From Verrucomicrobium sp. BvORR106 (GTDB lineage Bacteria > Verrucomicrobiota > Verrucomicrobiia > Verrucomicrobiales > Verrucomicrobiaceae): 41,836 nucleotides of DNA. Under the pieces are notes generated by a model. The model had not been told where the DNA came from, did no database searches, and saw only the letters and a program-made list of their open reading frames with translations. This document shows, in pieces, positions 29,970-38,505 of the stretch (the stretch's first letter is position 1; every line of letters starts with the position of its first letter). The position numbers and the translations under genes are program-made. The stretch covers positions 1 through 41,836 of the forward strand of contig NZ_BATR01000042.1 of the NCBI RefSeq assembly GCF_000739655.1. Direction: 5' to 3'.

Positions 29970-31307
29970 ATGAAATTCTGCACCATCGCTCTGGGTTTGC
30001 TTTTCCCGTTTGCCTTGGGGGCGGCGGACAAGGAGCAGAAGGACGACAAGGATAAAGACAAAGAGCCAAAGCTGCGCCTGCTGAACCCCGGCATGGAAGG
30101 TGGGGAGGGCGTGCCTCTGGGTTGGACGGGCAAATTTGGTGACTGCATCGTCGCCCGGGACACGACTGTGTTTCACGGCGGCAAGGCCAGCCTCTGTGTG
30201 GATCGCAGCACCCTTACAGACAATCGCAACGCTTGCGCGCACCAGATGCTGTCCGTCAAGCCGGCGTCCAAGATCACGCTGAGCGGCTGGGTGAAGACCG
30301 AGGGCGCGGCCAAGGTGAACTTTGCGGCCCAGTTTTTTGATGAACGGTTTACCACCAACGACTGCTTTCCGGTAAAGACGCTGGAGGGCACCCATGACTG
30401 GCAGGAGCTGGAGGCCGAGATCGCGGTGCCGGAGAATGCCAGCAAGCTCGCCATCGCGCTCTATGTGGAGGGGCAGGGGAAGGCCTGGCTGGATGATGTG
30501 AAGCTGAAGGCGGAGGGCATCAAGGTCACCGTCGTGAAGCCTGGCGCAGAACCCAAGGCGCCGGGAGCGCCCGCTGAAGTGAAGAAGGTGCCGGTGACGG
30601 CCGTGCCGGGTTATTTCCCAGACCGCCCCCGGGCCTGGAAGCTCTTTCATGAGAGTCAGGTGCGTCGCGCCGAAGAGGGCGGCTTCGAGGTGGCCTTTCT
30701 GGGCGACTCCCTCACCCAGGGCTGGACCACCACGGGTCGTGAGGCCTGGCAGAAGATTCTGGTCCCGCTGAAGTCGGCCAACTTCGGCCTCGGCGGCGAT
30801 ACCACCGGCAATCTCCTCTGGCGTCTGGAAAACGGTCTTTTGGAAGATCAGGACCCCGCCCCCAAGGTCGTCGTGCTCATGGTGGGCCTCAACAACCTCT
30901 GGAGCGGGCAGAACAGCAGTGAAGAGGTGGTGGCGGGTCTGCGTGCCGTGGTGGAGAAGCTGCGCAGCAGCGTCCCCAGCAGCCAGATCCTCGTGGTGGG
31001 GCTGCTGCCCGTGGGCGCAGATCTCACCGACGTCAACCGTCAGCGTGCGACGGAGTTCAACGTGCTGGCCGCGCAGCTTGAGGAGTGGAACAACGTCAGT
31101 TTCCTGAACCCCGGGGCCAAATTTCTCCGCCGTGACGGCAAACTCCTCGAAGGTCTCTTCCAGGCAGACAACATTCACCTCACAGCCAAGGGATACGAGC
31201 TCTTTGCCAAAGAACTGACACCTGCGGTCATGGAGTTCCTGAAGCCAGCCGAACCTGCCGCAGAACCGGTGAAGGTGAAGCAGGAGCTGGGGCCGGTGGG
31301 AAGGTAG
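29970..31307 (+). CDS. Secreted SGNH/GDSL hydrolase with N-terminal beta-sandwich domain
   Basis: This 445-aa protein has a signal peptide (about 1-18, FALGAA), a Lys/Asp-rich spacer, a carbohydrate-binding-type beta-sandwich (about 32-165; LNPGMEGGEGVPLGW, ITLSGWVKTEG, AWLDDVKLKAEG) and a linker. A PAF-acetylhydrolase-like SGNH domain follows: GDSLTQGW (nucleophile Ser), GGDTTGN, GLNNLW and DNIHLTAKGY. These are the four canonical SGNH blocks. It is probably an extracytoplasmic carbohydrate esterase. ATG at 29970 was chosen because it begins the signal peptide; the earlier in-frame codon at 29877 overlaps the preceding gene. Confidence 0.87.
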   Translation: MKFCTIALGLLFPFALGAADKEQKDDKDKDKEPKLRLLNPGMEGGEGVPLGWTGKFGDCIVARDTTVFHGGKASLCVDRSTLTDNRNACAHQMLSVKPASKITLSGWVKTEGAAKVNFAAQFFDERFTTNDCFPVKTLEGTHDWQELEAEIAVPENASKLAIALYVEGQGKAWLDDVKLKAEGIKVTVVKPGAEPKAPGAPAEVKKVPVTAVPGYFPDRPRAWKLFHESQVRRAEEGGFEVAFLGDSLTQGWTTTGREAWQKILVPLKSANFGLGGDTTGNLLWRLENGLLEDQDPAPKVVVLMVGLNNLWSGQNSSEEVVAGLRAVVEKLRSSVPSSQILVVGLLPVGADLTDVNRQRATEFNVLAAQLEEWNNVSFLNPGAKFLRRDGKLLEGLFQADNIHLTAKGYELFAKELTPAVMEFLKPAEPAAEPVKVKQELGPVGR

Positions 31308-31391
31308 GCGGGCGAGGAATTCACCCCTCGAATTACTGCAGCTTGCGGGAATGGATGACTTGCAGTCGTTTCCGAGTCTCAGTGCAACGCT

Positions 31392-31850
31392 ATGAAAAAA
31401 CTTTGGAACGGATTCATCTGGCTGTTGGTCCCGGCGGGGGCGGTGCTTCTAGCCTGGATAGCGATTGGGCTCGCGTTTGAGACGTACGCTTTCAGCCGAT
31501 ATGGGGTCGAAAAGACGGCGCATGTGGTGGCGCTGGATCACGTCAGTCATTCGACAAAGGGCGGCAACACCTTCTACTACGTCCTCGAAATGGATGGGCG
31601 CCGGTTTGTGAAAGACTTTCGGGGGAGGTTGCCGGAAGGGCAGAGTGTTTCTGTGTTGTCTCTGCCGCACGATCCCACCCAAGTCATCCTTGGCACCAGC
31701 AAGAGCAGCACGTTCGACATTTTTTCAGGTTTGATAGGAGGCCATGTGATGGCAGTCATCGCGATTTTGCTATATGGCCTTCTCGCCTGTGCAGGTCCGA
31801 GTGCGCTCGTCGAGTGGTTTAGAAAACGACGCCAGATCATCAATGGGTGA
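31392..31850 (+). CDS. DUF3592-like membrane protein
   Basis: This 152-aa protein has a hydrophobic N-terminal helix (about 7-29), a beta-rich extracytoplasmic segment (TAHVVALDHVS, NTFYYVLEMDGRRF, GQSVSVLSLPHDPTQVIL) and a second helix (about 116-137). The pattern helix-beta domain-helix with a VxxLxxPxDPxxA-type strand resembles DUF3592. I assign that tentatively. It is the first gene of a lower-GC plus-strand run, 84 bases after the SGNH hydrolase gene, and its stop is 10 bases before the next gene. Function unknown. Confidence 0.62.
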   Translation: MKKLWNGFIWLLVPAGAVLLAWIAIGLAFETYAFSRYGVEKTAHVVALDHVSHSTKGGNTFYYVLEMDGRRFVKDFRGRLPEGQSVSVLSLPHDPTQVILGTSKSSTFDIFSGLIGGHVMAVIAILLYGLLACAGPSALVEWFRKRRQIING

Positions 31851-31859
31851 CCTCACCCA

Positions 31860-32375
31860 ATGCGCCTATCCAGAATGATCTCGAAACTCCCATTGGTTGT
31901 CTTTTGCATGGCAGGCCTGGCCACAGGCGCGATGGGGCAAGACATGACCCAGCGGGAGATCGCTGAGCACATCAGTCTTTGGAGAGGCTTCAAGGCGGAG
32001 ACGCCGATTGCCGAGGGCCTGGCTGGTTTGAATGTCGCGTTGAAGAAAAAGTTTGGAAACAGACAGTTGCCCGTTGTTTCCCATGAACAGGTGCTACTGG
32101 GCATGCTGAACTACACGCGAGAGCATCCCGAGTCGGAGTTCGTGTCCGACCTTGTGCGATCAATCGAGTCAGGCACTCTGCCCATGGGGAGCCTCCTGCA
32201 TTTTGGTTCCGGTGTCGTGGAAGTCCATGCCGGCAACGCAACCTTCGAAGTGGAGGAGCTTGTTTGCATCCTCTATCTTGGGCTTCATCTGGATCTTTCA
32301 ACGCTCTCCCACGGAGGCCGGTGGCGCAGCTATGAATTCCTCAAGCTGCCGCTCTCGGTGAAGCGAAAGCAGTAG
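31860..32375 (+). CDS. Small secreted protein, paralogue A
   Basis: This 171-aa protein has a signal peptide (LPLVVFCMAGLATGAMG) and a helical mature part. No known domain. It is a diverged paralogue of the protein at 33811-34311: shared positions include ETPIAE/ETPLAD, LNVALK/FNAVVK, SGTLPMGS/SGSLPRGA and a final LPLSV/LTMMP region. The ATG was taken as the first codon. It is 10 bases after the DUF3592-like gene. GC is lower than in the flanking genes. Confidence 0.7.
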   Translation: MRLSRMISKLPLVVFCMAGLATGAMGQDMTQREIAEHISLWRGFKAETPIAEGLAGLNVALKKKFGNRQLPVVSHEQVLLGMLNYTREHPESEFVSDLVRSIESGTLPMGSLLHFGSGVVEVHAGNATFEVEELVCILYLGLHLDLSTLSHGGRWRSYEFLKLPLSVKRKQ

Positions 32376-32550
32376 GCTTTGCGGGGTTGTGCCAGGCGAG
32401 TGAGTTCTCTGCGCTTGGCCAGAAAGGTTCATCGGCCTGGGTTTTCTTTGTGCTTGAATGAACCCTGACCATGAATAGACCACCAAGAACGCCAAACCTT
32501 TTTCAGCCGAGGGTCTGTAAAACGAATCAGCCATGGGACGCGTCGCACGA
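32376..32550. other. Non-coding gap with A-rich spacer
   Basis: This 175-base gap contains an A/C-rich string at 32473-32497 (ACCACCAAGAACGCCAAAC) similar to those at 28246 and 39255, followed by CTTTTTCAGCC. No gene or clear terminator is visible. Confidence 0.4.
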
Positions 32551-33273
32551 ATGAAGTACTGGATGGCAACGGTGATGATCATCGGGGGCCTTGCCTGCTG
32601 CTCAGCATCAGTGGCTGCCGCCGAACTGCCCCCCACCATCCGCGTTGGCGATCCCGCCAAACCACAATGGGCCTGGGTTGATGTTCCCCACGCTGTGGTG
32701 CGGCAAACCATGGCCGTCTTAAAGTCTCCGGTGGAGCAGTGGATGGTAAACAACATGATAGACTATGGCGACACGTCCCAGCACGTGGTGCTCCTTTACA
32801 AGGGGAATGGGGGGAGCTGCCGTTATGTGATTCAACGAGGACGATGGATCAGCGTCAGTGGCGAGGAAGGGCTCAAGATCATATCAGGCATGTTCGGGAC
32901 GAGGCTCGGAGCCTTGAACGCAGAAACAAACAAGGATGATGTGGGACGCCTCTGTGGGAGTCTTGCCTATTTGCACAAGGGCCCCAAGCGGACTTATCTG
33001 TCATCTGATTTCTGGACCCGAAACCCCTCCCAGAACGCCTGGATGGCGGGGGCGATCAAAGAGAAGCGCACGCTGAAGCAATATTTTATCGATCCCAAAA
33101 TAGAAGGGAATGGGGAGGAAAAAACCATCGCCTGCTGGATCATCACCGGCACAGGAGGTGTGGAGCAATGGCGGATTCGCGTTTCGCAACAGGGTGGTAC
33201 GGGCAGGATCGTCAGTATCACTGTCAACGAGATAATGAAGGAGGGCTCGTTCTCTTGGGGCCTTGTTCCTTGA
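32551..33273 (+). CDS. Secreted protein of unknown function
   Basis: This 240-aa protein has a signal peptide (MATVMIIGGLACCSASVAAA). The mature domain is beta-rich, with VVLLYKGNGGSCRYVIQRGRW and later YFIDPKIEG and IACWIITGTGG strands. Two or three Cys residues could form disulfides. No family recognised. The first in-frame ATG (32533) precedes this one; 32551 gives a shorter n-region. The gene belongs to the low-GC run and ends 22 bases before the SMI1-like gene. Confidence 0.65.
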   Translation: MKYWMATVMIIGGLACCSASVAAAELPPTIRVGDPAKPQWAWVDVPHAVVRQTMAVLKSPVEQWMVNNMIDYGDTSQHVVLLYKGNGGSCRYVIQRGRWISVSGEEGLKIISGMFGTRLGALNAETNKDDVGRLCGSLAYLHKGPKRTYLSSDFWTRNPSQNAWMAGAIKEKRTLKQYFIDPKIEGNGEEKTIACWIITGTGGVEQWRIRVSQQGGTGRIVSITVNEIMKEGSFSWGLVP

Positions 33274-33295
33274 TGAAGCTTGGTTCAAGAATTCC

Positions 33296-33772
33296 ATGAA
33301 GAACTGGACAGATCTATTAACACAAAGACATGGGCGTTACTATGAGAGTGGCGACAGCCAACTGGTGTTGCCTGCACCCGTGTCTGAGCAAGCCATTTCC
33401 GAGTTCAAGCGAAGCACTGGCTATCACTGGACCGAGGAGTTCTGTGACCTCTATTCTCATCATGATGGTGTGGGGCTGGCTCTTCCCAATCAGGAGATGG
33501 CATGGCAGTTCCTCCCGACCCGCGAGTTTCATGGCTTCTCGGTCTTGATCCGTGACTGGTTCGTTAAAACCCATCCGAGTATCGCAGAAGTTTACTATCC
33601 ATTCTTTGACTGGGGATCTGGGGACGCGATGGGATACCTCGACTTGCCGGATGTTCGCCGAGGAGTCCTCGTGGAGTTTGAGCATGAGGCCTATGAGTTC
33701 GATGCCAAACAACCGTGGAGCAGTTTCCTAAAACAGAGTCACGACTCCATCAGGAGTTTTCTGACAATTTAG
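33296..33772 (+). CDS. SMI1/KNR4 family protein
   Basis: This 158-aa cytoplasmic protein shows the SMI1/KNR4 pattern: VSEQAISEFKRSTGYHWTEE (entry helix), FCDLYSHHDG, a middle loop, then a C-terminal YLDLPDVRRGVLVEFEHEAYE strand pair and WSSFLKQSHD helix. In bacteria this superfamily includes many immunity proteins of contact-dependent and polymorphic toxins, but it also has other roles. ATG at 33296 was chosen over a TTG at 33263 that overlaps the preceding gene. No toxin gene is recognised beside it. Lower GC than the flanks. Confidence 0.7.
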   Translation: MKNWTDLLTQRHGRYYESGDSQLVLPAPVSEQAISEFKRSTGYHWTEEFCDLYSHHDGVGLALPNQEMAWQFLPTREFHGFSVLIRDWFVKTHPSIAEVYYPFFDWGSGDAMGYLDLPDVRRGVLVEFEHEAYEFDAKQPWSSFLKQSHDSIRSFLTI

Positions 33773-33810
33773 GTGGATCGCCTTTTTTTAGAACCTACCA
33801 GTCAAGCCGT

Positions 33811-34311
33811 ATGCCCACACTCGTTTGTCGTCTTATGCTCATCGCGGCTGCGCTCGTCTGCTGTCCTTCAATTTGGGCTGAGGCTCCGCTGTATTTGACT
33901 TATGAGATCAGACAAGAGACGCCTCTCGCCGACGCAACAACCAGTTTCAATGCTGTCGTTAAGGATTGGATGACGAAGCACGGTGTGGCGGCGCTGAAAA
34001 CGGCAGAGCTTTCCAACGCATTGGCACTCGGAGGGGACTCCCATTTGGATCTGGAGCATCCGGGGCTAGCAGATCTATCACGCCGTTGTTTCAAGTCGGG
34101 AAGTCTGCCGAGAGGGGCCCGTATCATCCTCAAAAATGGAGCTTGGGCTGATGACACCGGGGGAAATTCTGCCCTTGTTCCCATGGTTTACATCTTCGTC
34201 TTCATCACAACCCGGCCGGATGCCAACTTTGAGGCGGTGCCCAGCCCCGAACAAAGCGCTGAGTGCCGATGGCTTCCAGTCAGGCTGACGATGATGCCTG
34301 GCGTGAAGTAG
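33811..34311 (+). CDS. Small secreted protein, paralogue B
   Basis: This 166-aa protein has a signal peptide (LMLIAAALVCCPSIWA). The mature part aligns with the 31860-32375 protein (see there), with an additional C-terminal segment containing VYIFVFITTRPD. The ATG at 33811 starts the signal peptide; the frame upstream overlaps the SMI1-like gene and lacks a signal. No known domain or catalytic motif. Two tandem paralogues flank the unknown secreted protein and the SMI1-like gene. Confidence 0.68.
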   Translation: MPTLVCRLMLIAAALVCCPSIWAEAPLYLTYEIRQETPLADATTSFNAVVKDWMTKHGVAALKTAELSNALALGGDSHLDLEHPGLADLSRRCFKSGSLPRGARIILKNGAWADDTGGNSALVPMVYIFVFITTRPDANFEAVPSPEQSAECRWLPVRLTMMPGVK

Positions 34312-34352
34312 GTCTCTGCATAAGTTATAGTCGCTTGTTTCGACTGCGCCTC

Positions 34353-34919
34353 GTGAAAACTAAGATTCTGTCCCTCATCATTTCTGGAATCAGTGCTTTC
34401 TGCCTGGGGCAGGAGCCGAAAGTTCTGGAGGACCCAGTCAATTCGAACTTTCTCAAGGAGCTTGGACTGGCAAGGGGGAAATCGGATGTCGCAACGACCC
34501 AAAGAATTGCCGATGCCATCAAGCCGATTGCGGAGGGGAAAAACGAGAGAGACCGCTTTTATGGCGCGAACGCGCTTTGTTTCTATCTGGAATCGGTCTC
34601 TCTTGAGGATCCAACCCCGCTGCTCAAAGTCGCCACCAAAGCGCTAACATCACCATCTCTCAAGTCAGATGGACTTGCCTGGGTGCGCGTTGTCCACCTG
34701 GCTGCCCCTGCTAAAGCGGAAGCTCACTACAAGGAAATCTTCGAAGCCACAGGCAGTTCAGGCCAGCTCGCGATACTTGACTGGCTGATTTCGGTCAAAG
34801 GGGGAGGATATTCAGCCAGCCCCTTCACCAAGCCTGGTCAGACCGTGACTGAAGCCAGCGATGCCTTGTTCGAAAGCGGCGGCGAACCACCTGCGGATGC
34901 AAGTGGCAAGCGGAAGTAG
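34353..34919 (+). CDS. Secreted helical protein of unknown function
   Basis: This 188-aa protein starts at a GTG (34353) that begins a signal peptide (KTKILSLIISGISAFCLG); an ATG at 34263 in the same frame lies inside the preceding gene and adds only hydrophilic residues. The mature part is helical (ITQRIADAIKPIAEGKNERD, DGLAWVRVVHLAAPAKAEA) and could be HEAT-like, which I mark as weak. No motif recognised. It is the last gene of the low-GC run and converges on the 35012 gene. Confidence 0.6.
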   Translation: MKTKILSLIISGISAFCLGQEPKVLEDPVNSNFLKELGLARGKSDVATTQRIADAIKPIAEGKNERDRFYGANALCFYLESVSLEDPTPLLKVATKALTSPSLKSDGLAWVRVVHLAAPAKAEAHYKEIFEATGSSGQLAILDWLISVKGGGYSASPFTKPGQTVTEASDALFESGGEPPADASGKRK

Positions 34920-35011
34920 GCAGGACGCGAGGCTCGAACCGTTGATGGCACCTTGCGGAAGCGGGTCATGTCCAGCAAACCGTCACAGTGCGCGGAGCAT
35001 GACTTCTGATT

Positions 35012-36820
35012 TCATTTGGCTATCTCCTCTACGCTTTTCCAGCTCACCCAGAACACCCCGCAGCTGGTGTCGAATGCCAGGTAGTTATCGGTAGGAACCG
35101 GTAGGGGGGCCAGCCCATCTTCGCGAAGACCGCTGGGCAGGACGAAGTGCAAGGGCACCCGCTTTGCGGTGTGGTGATCCGGCGCGAAGATCAGCAGCTC
35201 ATAGTCGGGCAGGGCTTGTTTGCCCACTTCGATCCGGGAGCATAACGCGTAAAGACGACCCGCGTGTCCGAAGGTCCGCAACCATTCGTGAACAATGCCT
35301 GGCTGCGGAGGATCGTAGTCTGCGGGTAGCTTCCAGCGTGGTGCGGTGGGCTCCTTGATCTCCTTCACGGTCCAGGGATGTCGCACGGTTTCGTTCGCAT
35401 CCAGACTCCACAGCAGTTGGGCTTTGCGCGTGATGAGGTTGCAGGAAAATACGCGTTCTGGCTGGGGTTCGTCGTCCCACATGGAGTAGCGGTTGCCAGG
35501 ACGGTTCACGAGAATCAGAACCTCATCCTTCTCTGCACCGGGCCGGGTGCGGAATTCCCAGTTGCCGGGCACGTCTGCCCAATGCTCATAGCGTGAAGCA
35601 TCGCCCGGGGCGCTGAGGTACACGGCGATTTTGACTGGTACCGATGGGTCCTCAGGAATGCGCTGCCGGACACCCAAAACCAGCCGTCCGCCTGCAGTGA
35701 CCAAAGTGGGGTTCAGTTCAATCTCCGGATTGTCGAGGAAGTGCATGCTGTCACTCTTGGGAATGGAGGTGACTTGCTCGGCAATTCCGTCCCAGACATC
35801 GAATGTGGGAGCCAGTGACTTCAGCATCTCTTCCGCTTTCTCCTTGTCGCGTTCTCGTTCCACCTCTCCAAAGTAATGGGGTGGGGCGGTCCACAGGAGA
35901 AGTGCACCGGATTGCCACGGTAGGACATGCAGGTGTCTGGCAAACTGTGGCAGTTCAAATGTACGCCAAGTCTCTCCGGTTCCCTTGCGGCCAAATCCAT
36001 CGTGTTCGGAAGTCACAAGTCGGCGACCTTGGTGGGCGAAAAACCTCATGGTGTCATCGCTGTCAAATCCAGGGATGGGCTCGGTGCGAATGTCACCAGA
36101 GTTCAAGTCCAGCTCCCATAGTCCATGAGACTTGGCGTCAGGGAGGGCGTCTGTCCACGCCAGCAGATCTCTGTCCGCCGCGCGCTCCCCGCGTTTCTTC
36201 TCATACACATCGGCAGCGCCGGGATCAGTTTTCCTCCAAAATCGCTGCACGACCAAAGCGTCCGGTTTGACCACTTGGTCGGATCTTGTGACCAGCTCTG
36301 GAGGCAAAGTGCGAGCGCCCTCGAGAAGATAAAGATGAACTTCACGACTGAATCCCTCAAGATACGCCCGGAGTCGGATGGCGCTCTCGGGTGCCACCTT
36401 GGAAGCCCGGTGATGCGCAACGTAGGCGAGCATGGTCTGGTTGAGTTGGGAGATCTGCTCCTCGCTGAACTGCCACTCCGGCTTGGCTTGGTTGAGCAGG
36501 TCCTTCATGGCCGTCAGGGAAGGATAGACGCCTGCTCGCGGTGCGAGCAGATGTACGAGTCCGTTGAATCGTTGGGTAGGGGTCGCTTTGGAGGTCAACC
36601 AGTACCAGTCGTCGTCACCGAGCCTGTCAGGAAGATCCTCGGGCCGGGGAAACCAGTCGTCCAGTTGATAGGGGGCTTCCGGGATGGCTGACAACCACGG
36701 TGTCACAATGGCCTCAGGTGCAGGATGATCTTGGGCTCGGACTGCGTCGGTAGCGATGGAGAGGGCCCACGCTGTCGCCAGGTGCCAAATGCGGAAAAGA
36801 GGGATGGGGAAGCGGCTCAT
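35012..36820 (-). CDS. Large secreted protein of unknown function
   Basis: This 602-aa protein has a signal peptide (LFRIWHLATAWALSIATDAVRA). The mature part is Trp- and Pro-rich and charged, with an N-terminal helical part (about 60-180) and repeated strand patterns (LWELDLNSGDI, HLHVLPWQSGALLLW, RLYALCSRIEVGKQ) that could form a beta-propeller. I recognise no family. The ATG at 36820 was chosen over 36859 because it begins the signal peptide. CTTTTTGCCAAA lies 18 bases upstream. It converges on the low-GC gene run. Confidence 0.68.
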   Translation of the reverse strand: MSRFPIPLFRIWHLATAWALSIATDAVRAQDHPAPEAIVTPWLSAIPEAPYQLDDWFPRPEDLPDRLGDDDWYWLTSKATPTQRFNGLVHLLAPRAGVYPSLTAMKDLLNQAKPEWQFSEEQISQLNQTMLAYVAHHRASKVAPESAIRLRAYLEGFSREVHLYLLEGARTLPPELVTRSDQVVKPDALVVQRFWRKTDPGAADVYEKKRGERAADRDLLAWTDALPDAKSHGLWELDLNSGDIRTEPIPGFDSDDTMRFFAHQGRRLVTSEHDGFGRKGTGETWRTFELPQFARHLHVLPWQSGALLLWTAPPHYFGEVERERDKEKAEEMLKSLAPTFDVWDGIAEQVTSIPKSDSMHFLDNPEIELNPTLVTAGGRLVLGVRQRIPEDPSVPVKIAVYLSAPGDASRYEHWADVPGNWEFRTRPGAEKDEVLILVNRPGNRYSMWDDEPQPERVFSCNLITRKAQLLWSLDANETVRHPWTVKEIKEPTAPRWKLPADYDPPQPGIVHEWLRTFGHAGRLYALCSRIEVGKQALPDYELLIFAPDHHTAKRVPLHFVLPSGLREDGLAPLPVPTDNYLAFDTSCGVFWVSWKSVEEIAK

Positions 36821-36838
36821 GTTTGGGGTGATGGCTTC

Positions 36839-36850
36839 TTTGGCAAAAAG
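36839..36850 (-). promoter_or_regulatory. CTTTTTGCCAAA word upstream of start codon
   Basis: The same 12-base word as at 17022-17033, here 18 bases before the ATG at 36820. The near-equal spacing in two unlinked secreted-protein genes suggests a shared 5'-UTR or promoter element; its role is unknown. Confidence 0.35.
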
Positions 36851-36922
36851 ATCTGACAAATTGTTCGATCAGGCCTCAGGGGGCCGTTCCATGAAAGGTC
36901 CTGAAGCTGATTGAGACGCCCC

Positions 36923-38473
36923 ATGGACTGTTGCTCGAAACCTTACTTAAACTCTGCCGTGAAAATCCAGCGTTGCTTGTTTCTTTTTGCCGTCGCGACA
37001 TCAGCGACCTTGATGGCCGAACCGCCTGTGCCGACAGACCGGGTTGCGGCGCTGAAGGCGCTTCCCATTGAGGCCGGGAAGGCGGTTTCCATCGAGCGCA
37101 TCACGGAGACTGCGCTGACGGCTCCGAACGGTGCTGCGTACAAGAACCTGCCGCCGCGTACGGTGGTGAAGCTCGTGTTGAATCCGGCAAAAGGCTCCAA
37201 CCTCCGGGTCGAAGCCTGGCTGCCTGACCCCGAGAAGTGGAACGGGCGGTTCCTGGGGCTGGGCAATGGCGGGGCGGCGGGGAACATCAATCCGGGAAGT
37301 TTTGCCGGACCGATCACCGAGGGGTATGCCGTCGCCACGACGGATATGGGCACAGCCCCCAATTCGGATTCCGGGATCGGGAACAAAGAGGTGTGGAAGG
37401 ACTTTGGATTCCGCGCCACGCATCTCATGACGGTGACGGCCAAGCAGCTCGTCAAAGCGTACTACGGCAAGGCGCCGGAGTACTCGTATTTCAACGGAGG
37501 ATCCACTGGCGGACAGCAGGCACTGCAGGAGGCCCAACGCTACCCTGAGGACTACGACGGCATTGTGGCGAATGTGCCGGCCCACTGCCGCACGCCCCTC
37601 CATGCTTATTTCCTCTGGAACGACCAGATCCTGCGTCAGTGTCCGTTCACAGAGTCCCAGGAGGCGAACATCATCGCTGCCGGGAATGAGTACATGGCCA
37701 CACGGGAGATTCCTCAAACCGCCGGGAAGCTGGTGTCAGACCCGCGGTGCAGCAAAGCGGACATCGAGGCCGTGATTGAGCTGGCCAGGAAGAAAGACAC
37801 CACGCTCACGGACCAGCACGCCGAGGCCATGCGCAAGCTCTTCGACGGCCCGAAGCACTCGGTAACCGGGGAGCGCATCTTCTGCGGCATCCCCTTTGGT
37901 AGCTCATTCAAGGCGGCGCATGGCCACCTGTATCTCTTCCGATGGGTCTTTGGTCCAGACAAGAACCTGGCGGAGCTCAACTTCGGTGCGGACATTGACA
38001 CTTATACCGCCGCACTGGCTCCCTACCTCAATGCCGAGAACGCAGATCTGAGCGCCTTCGAAAAGCGCGGCGGCAAGCTGCTCATGATCTCGGGCTCCGC
38101 AGACTCGGTGGTGCCTTATCACGCCTCCATCGACTACTACGAGCGCACGGCTGAGCACTTTGGCTCGCTCGACAAGGTCCGCTCGTTCCTGCGCCTCTAC
38201 CTGGTCCCCGGCATGAGCCATGGGCCTGGTCCAGGCATCAATAAGCTGCCCAACATGCTGAAGCTGGTGGTGGACTGGCGCGAGAAAGCTGCGGTGCCAG
38301 ACGTCATCCAGGGCCAGCGCATCGTGAACGGCAAGACCGAGATCGACATCCCCCTCTATCCCTATCCGGGCAAGACGGGCTGGGAGGCGTCTGGGGGCTT
38401 CAAGAAGATCGATGGGCCGCGGGTGGGCGTGGATCGCATCTCCGCGAAGTTCATTCCCCCGGCGGCTGACTGA
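36923..38473 (+). CDS. Tannase/feruloyl esterase family protein
   Basis: This 516-aa alpha/beta-hydrolase belongs to the tannase/feruloyl esterase family. The nucleophile elbow is GGSTGGQQ with Ser194, the acid Asp394 in SGSADSVVP and the base His433 in VPGMSHGPG. Family features also include WNGRFLGLGNGG and EGYAVATTDMGT near the N-terminal half, and paired Cys typical of the lid domain. The N-terminus has a signal-like hydrophobic core (CLFLFAVATSATLMA); a GTG at 36959 gives a shorter, also plausible signal. The enzyme probably cleaves phenolic or gallate esters of plant-derived material outside the cytoplasm. It is divergent from the preceding gene. Confidence 0.87.
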   Translation: MDCCSKPYLNSAVKIQRCLFLFAVATSATLMAEPPVPTDRVAALKALPIEAGKAVSIERITETALTAPNGAAYKNLPPRTVVKLVLNPAKGSNLRVEAWLPDPEKWNGRFLGLGNGGAAGNINPGSFAGPITEGYAVATTDMGTAPNSDSGIGNKEVWKDFGFRATHLMTVTAKQLVKAYYGKAPEYSYFNGGSTGGQQALQEAQRYPEDYDGIVANVPAHCRTPLHAYFLWNDQILRQCPFTESQEANIIAAGNEYMATREIPQTAGKLVSDPRCSKADIEAVIELARKKDTTLTDQHAEAMRKLFDGPKHSVTGERIFCGIPFGSSFKAAHGHLYLFRWVFGPDKNLAELNFGADIDTYTAALAPYLNAENADLSAFEKRGGKLLMISGSADSVVPYHASIDYYERTAEHFGSLDKVRSFLRLYLVPGMSHGPGPGINKLPNMLKLVVDWREKAAVPDVIQGQRIVNGKTEIDIPLYPYPGKTGWEASGGFKKIDGPRVGVDRISAKFIPPAAD

Positions 38474-38505
38474 CCGACCTGCAGGGGATCTCTTCCTGTC
38501 GCGTC

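Noticed and set aside
33296-33772. Polymorphic toxin/immunity locus
   Set aside because: Only the SMI1/KNR4-like gene is seen; no toxin, Rhs or secretion-domain gene is adjacent, so immunity function is unproven.
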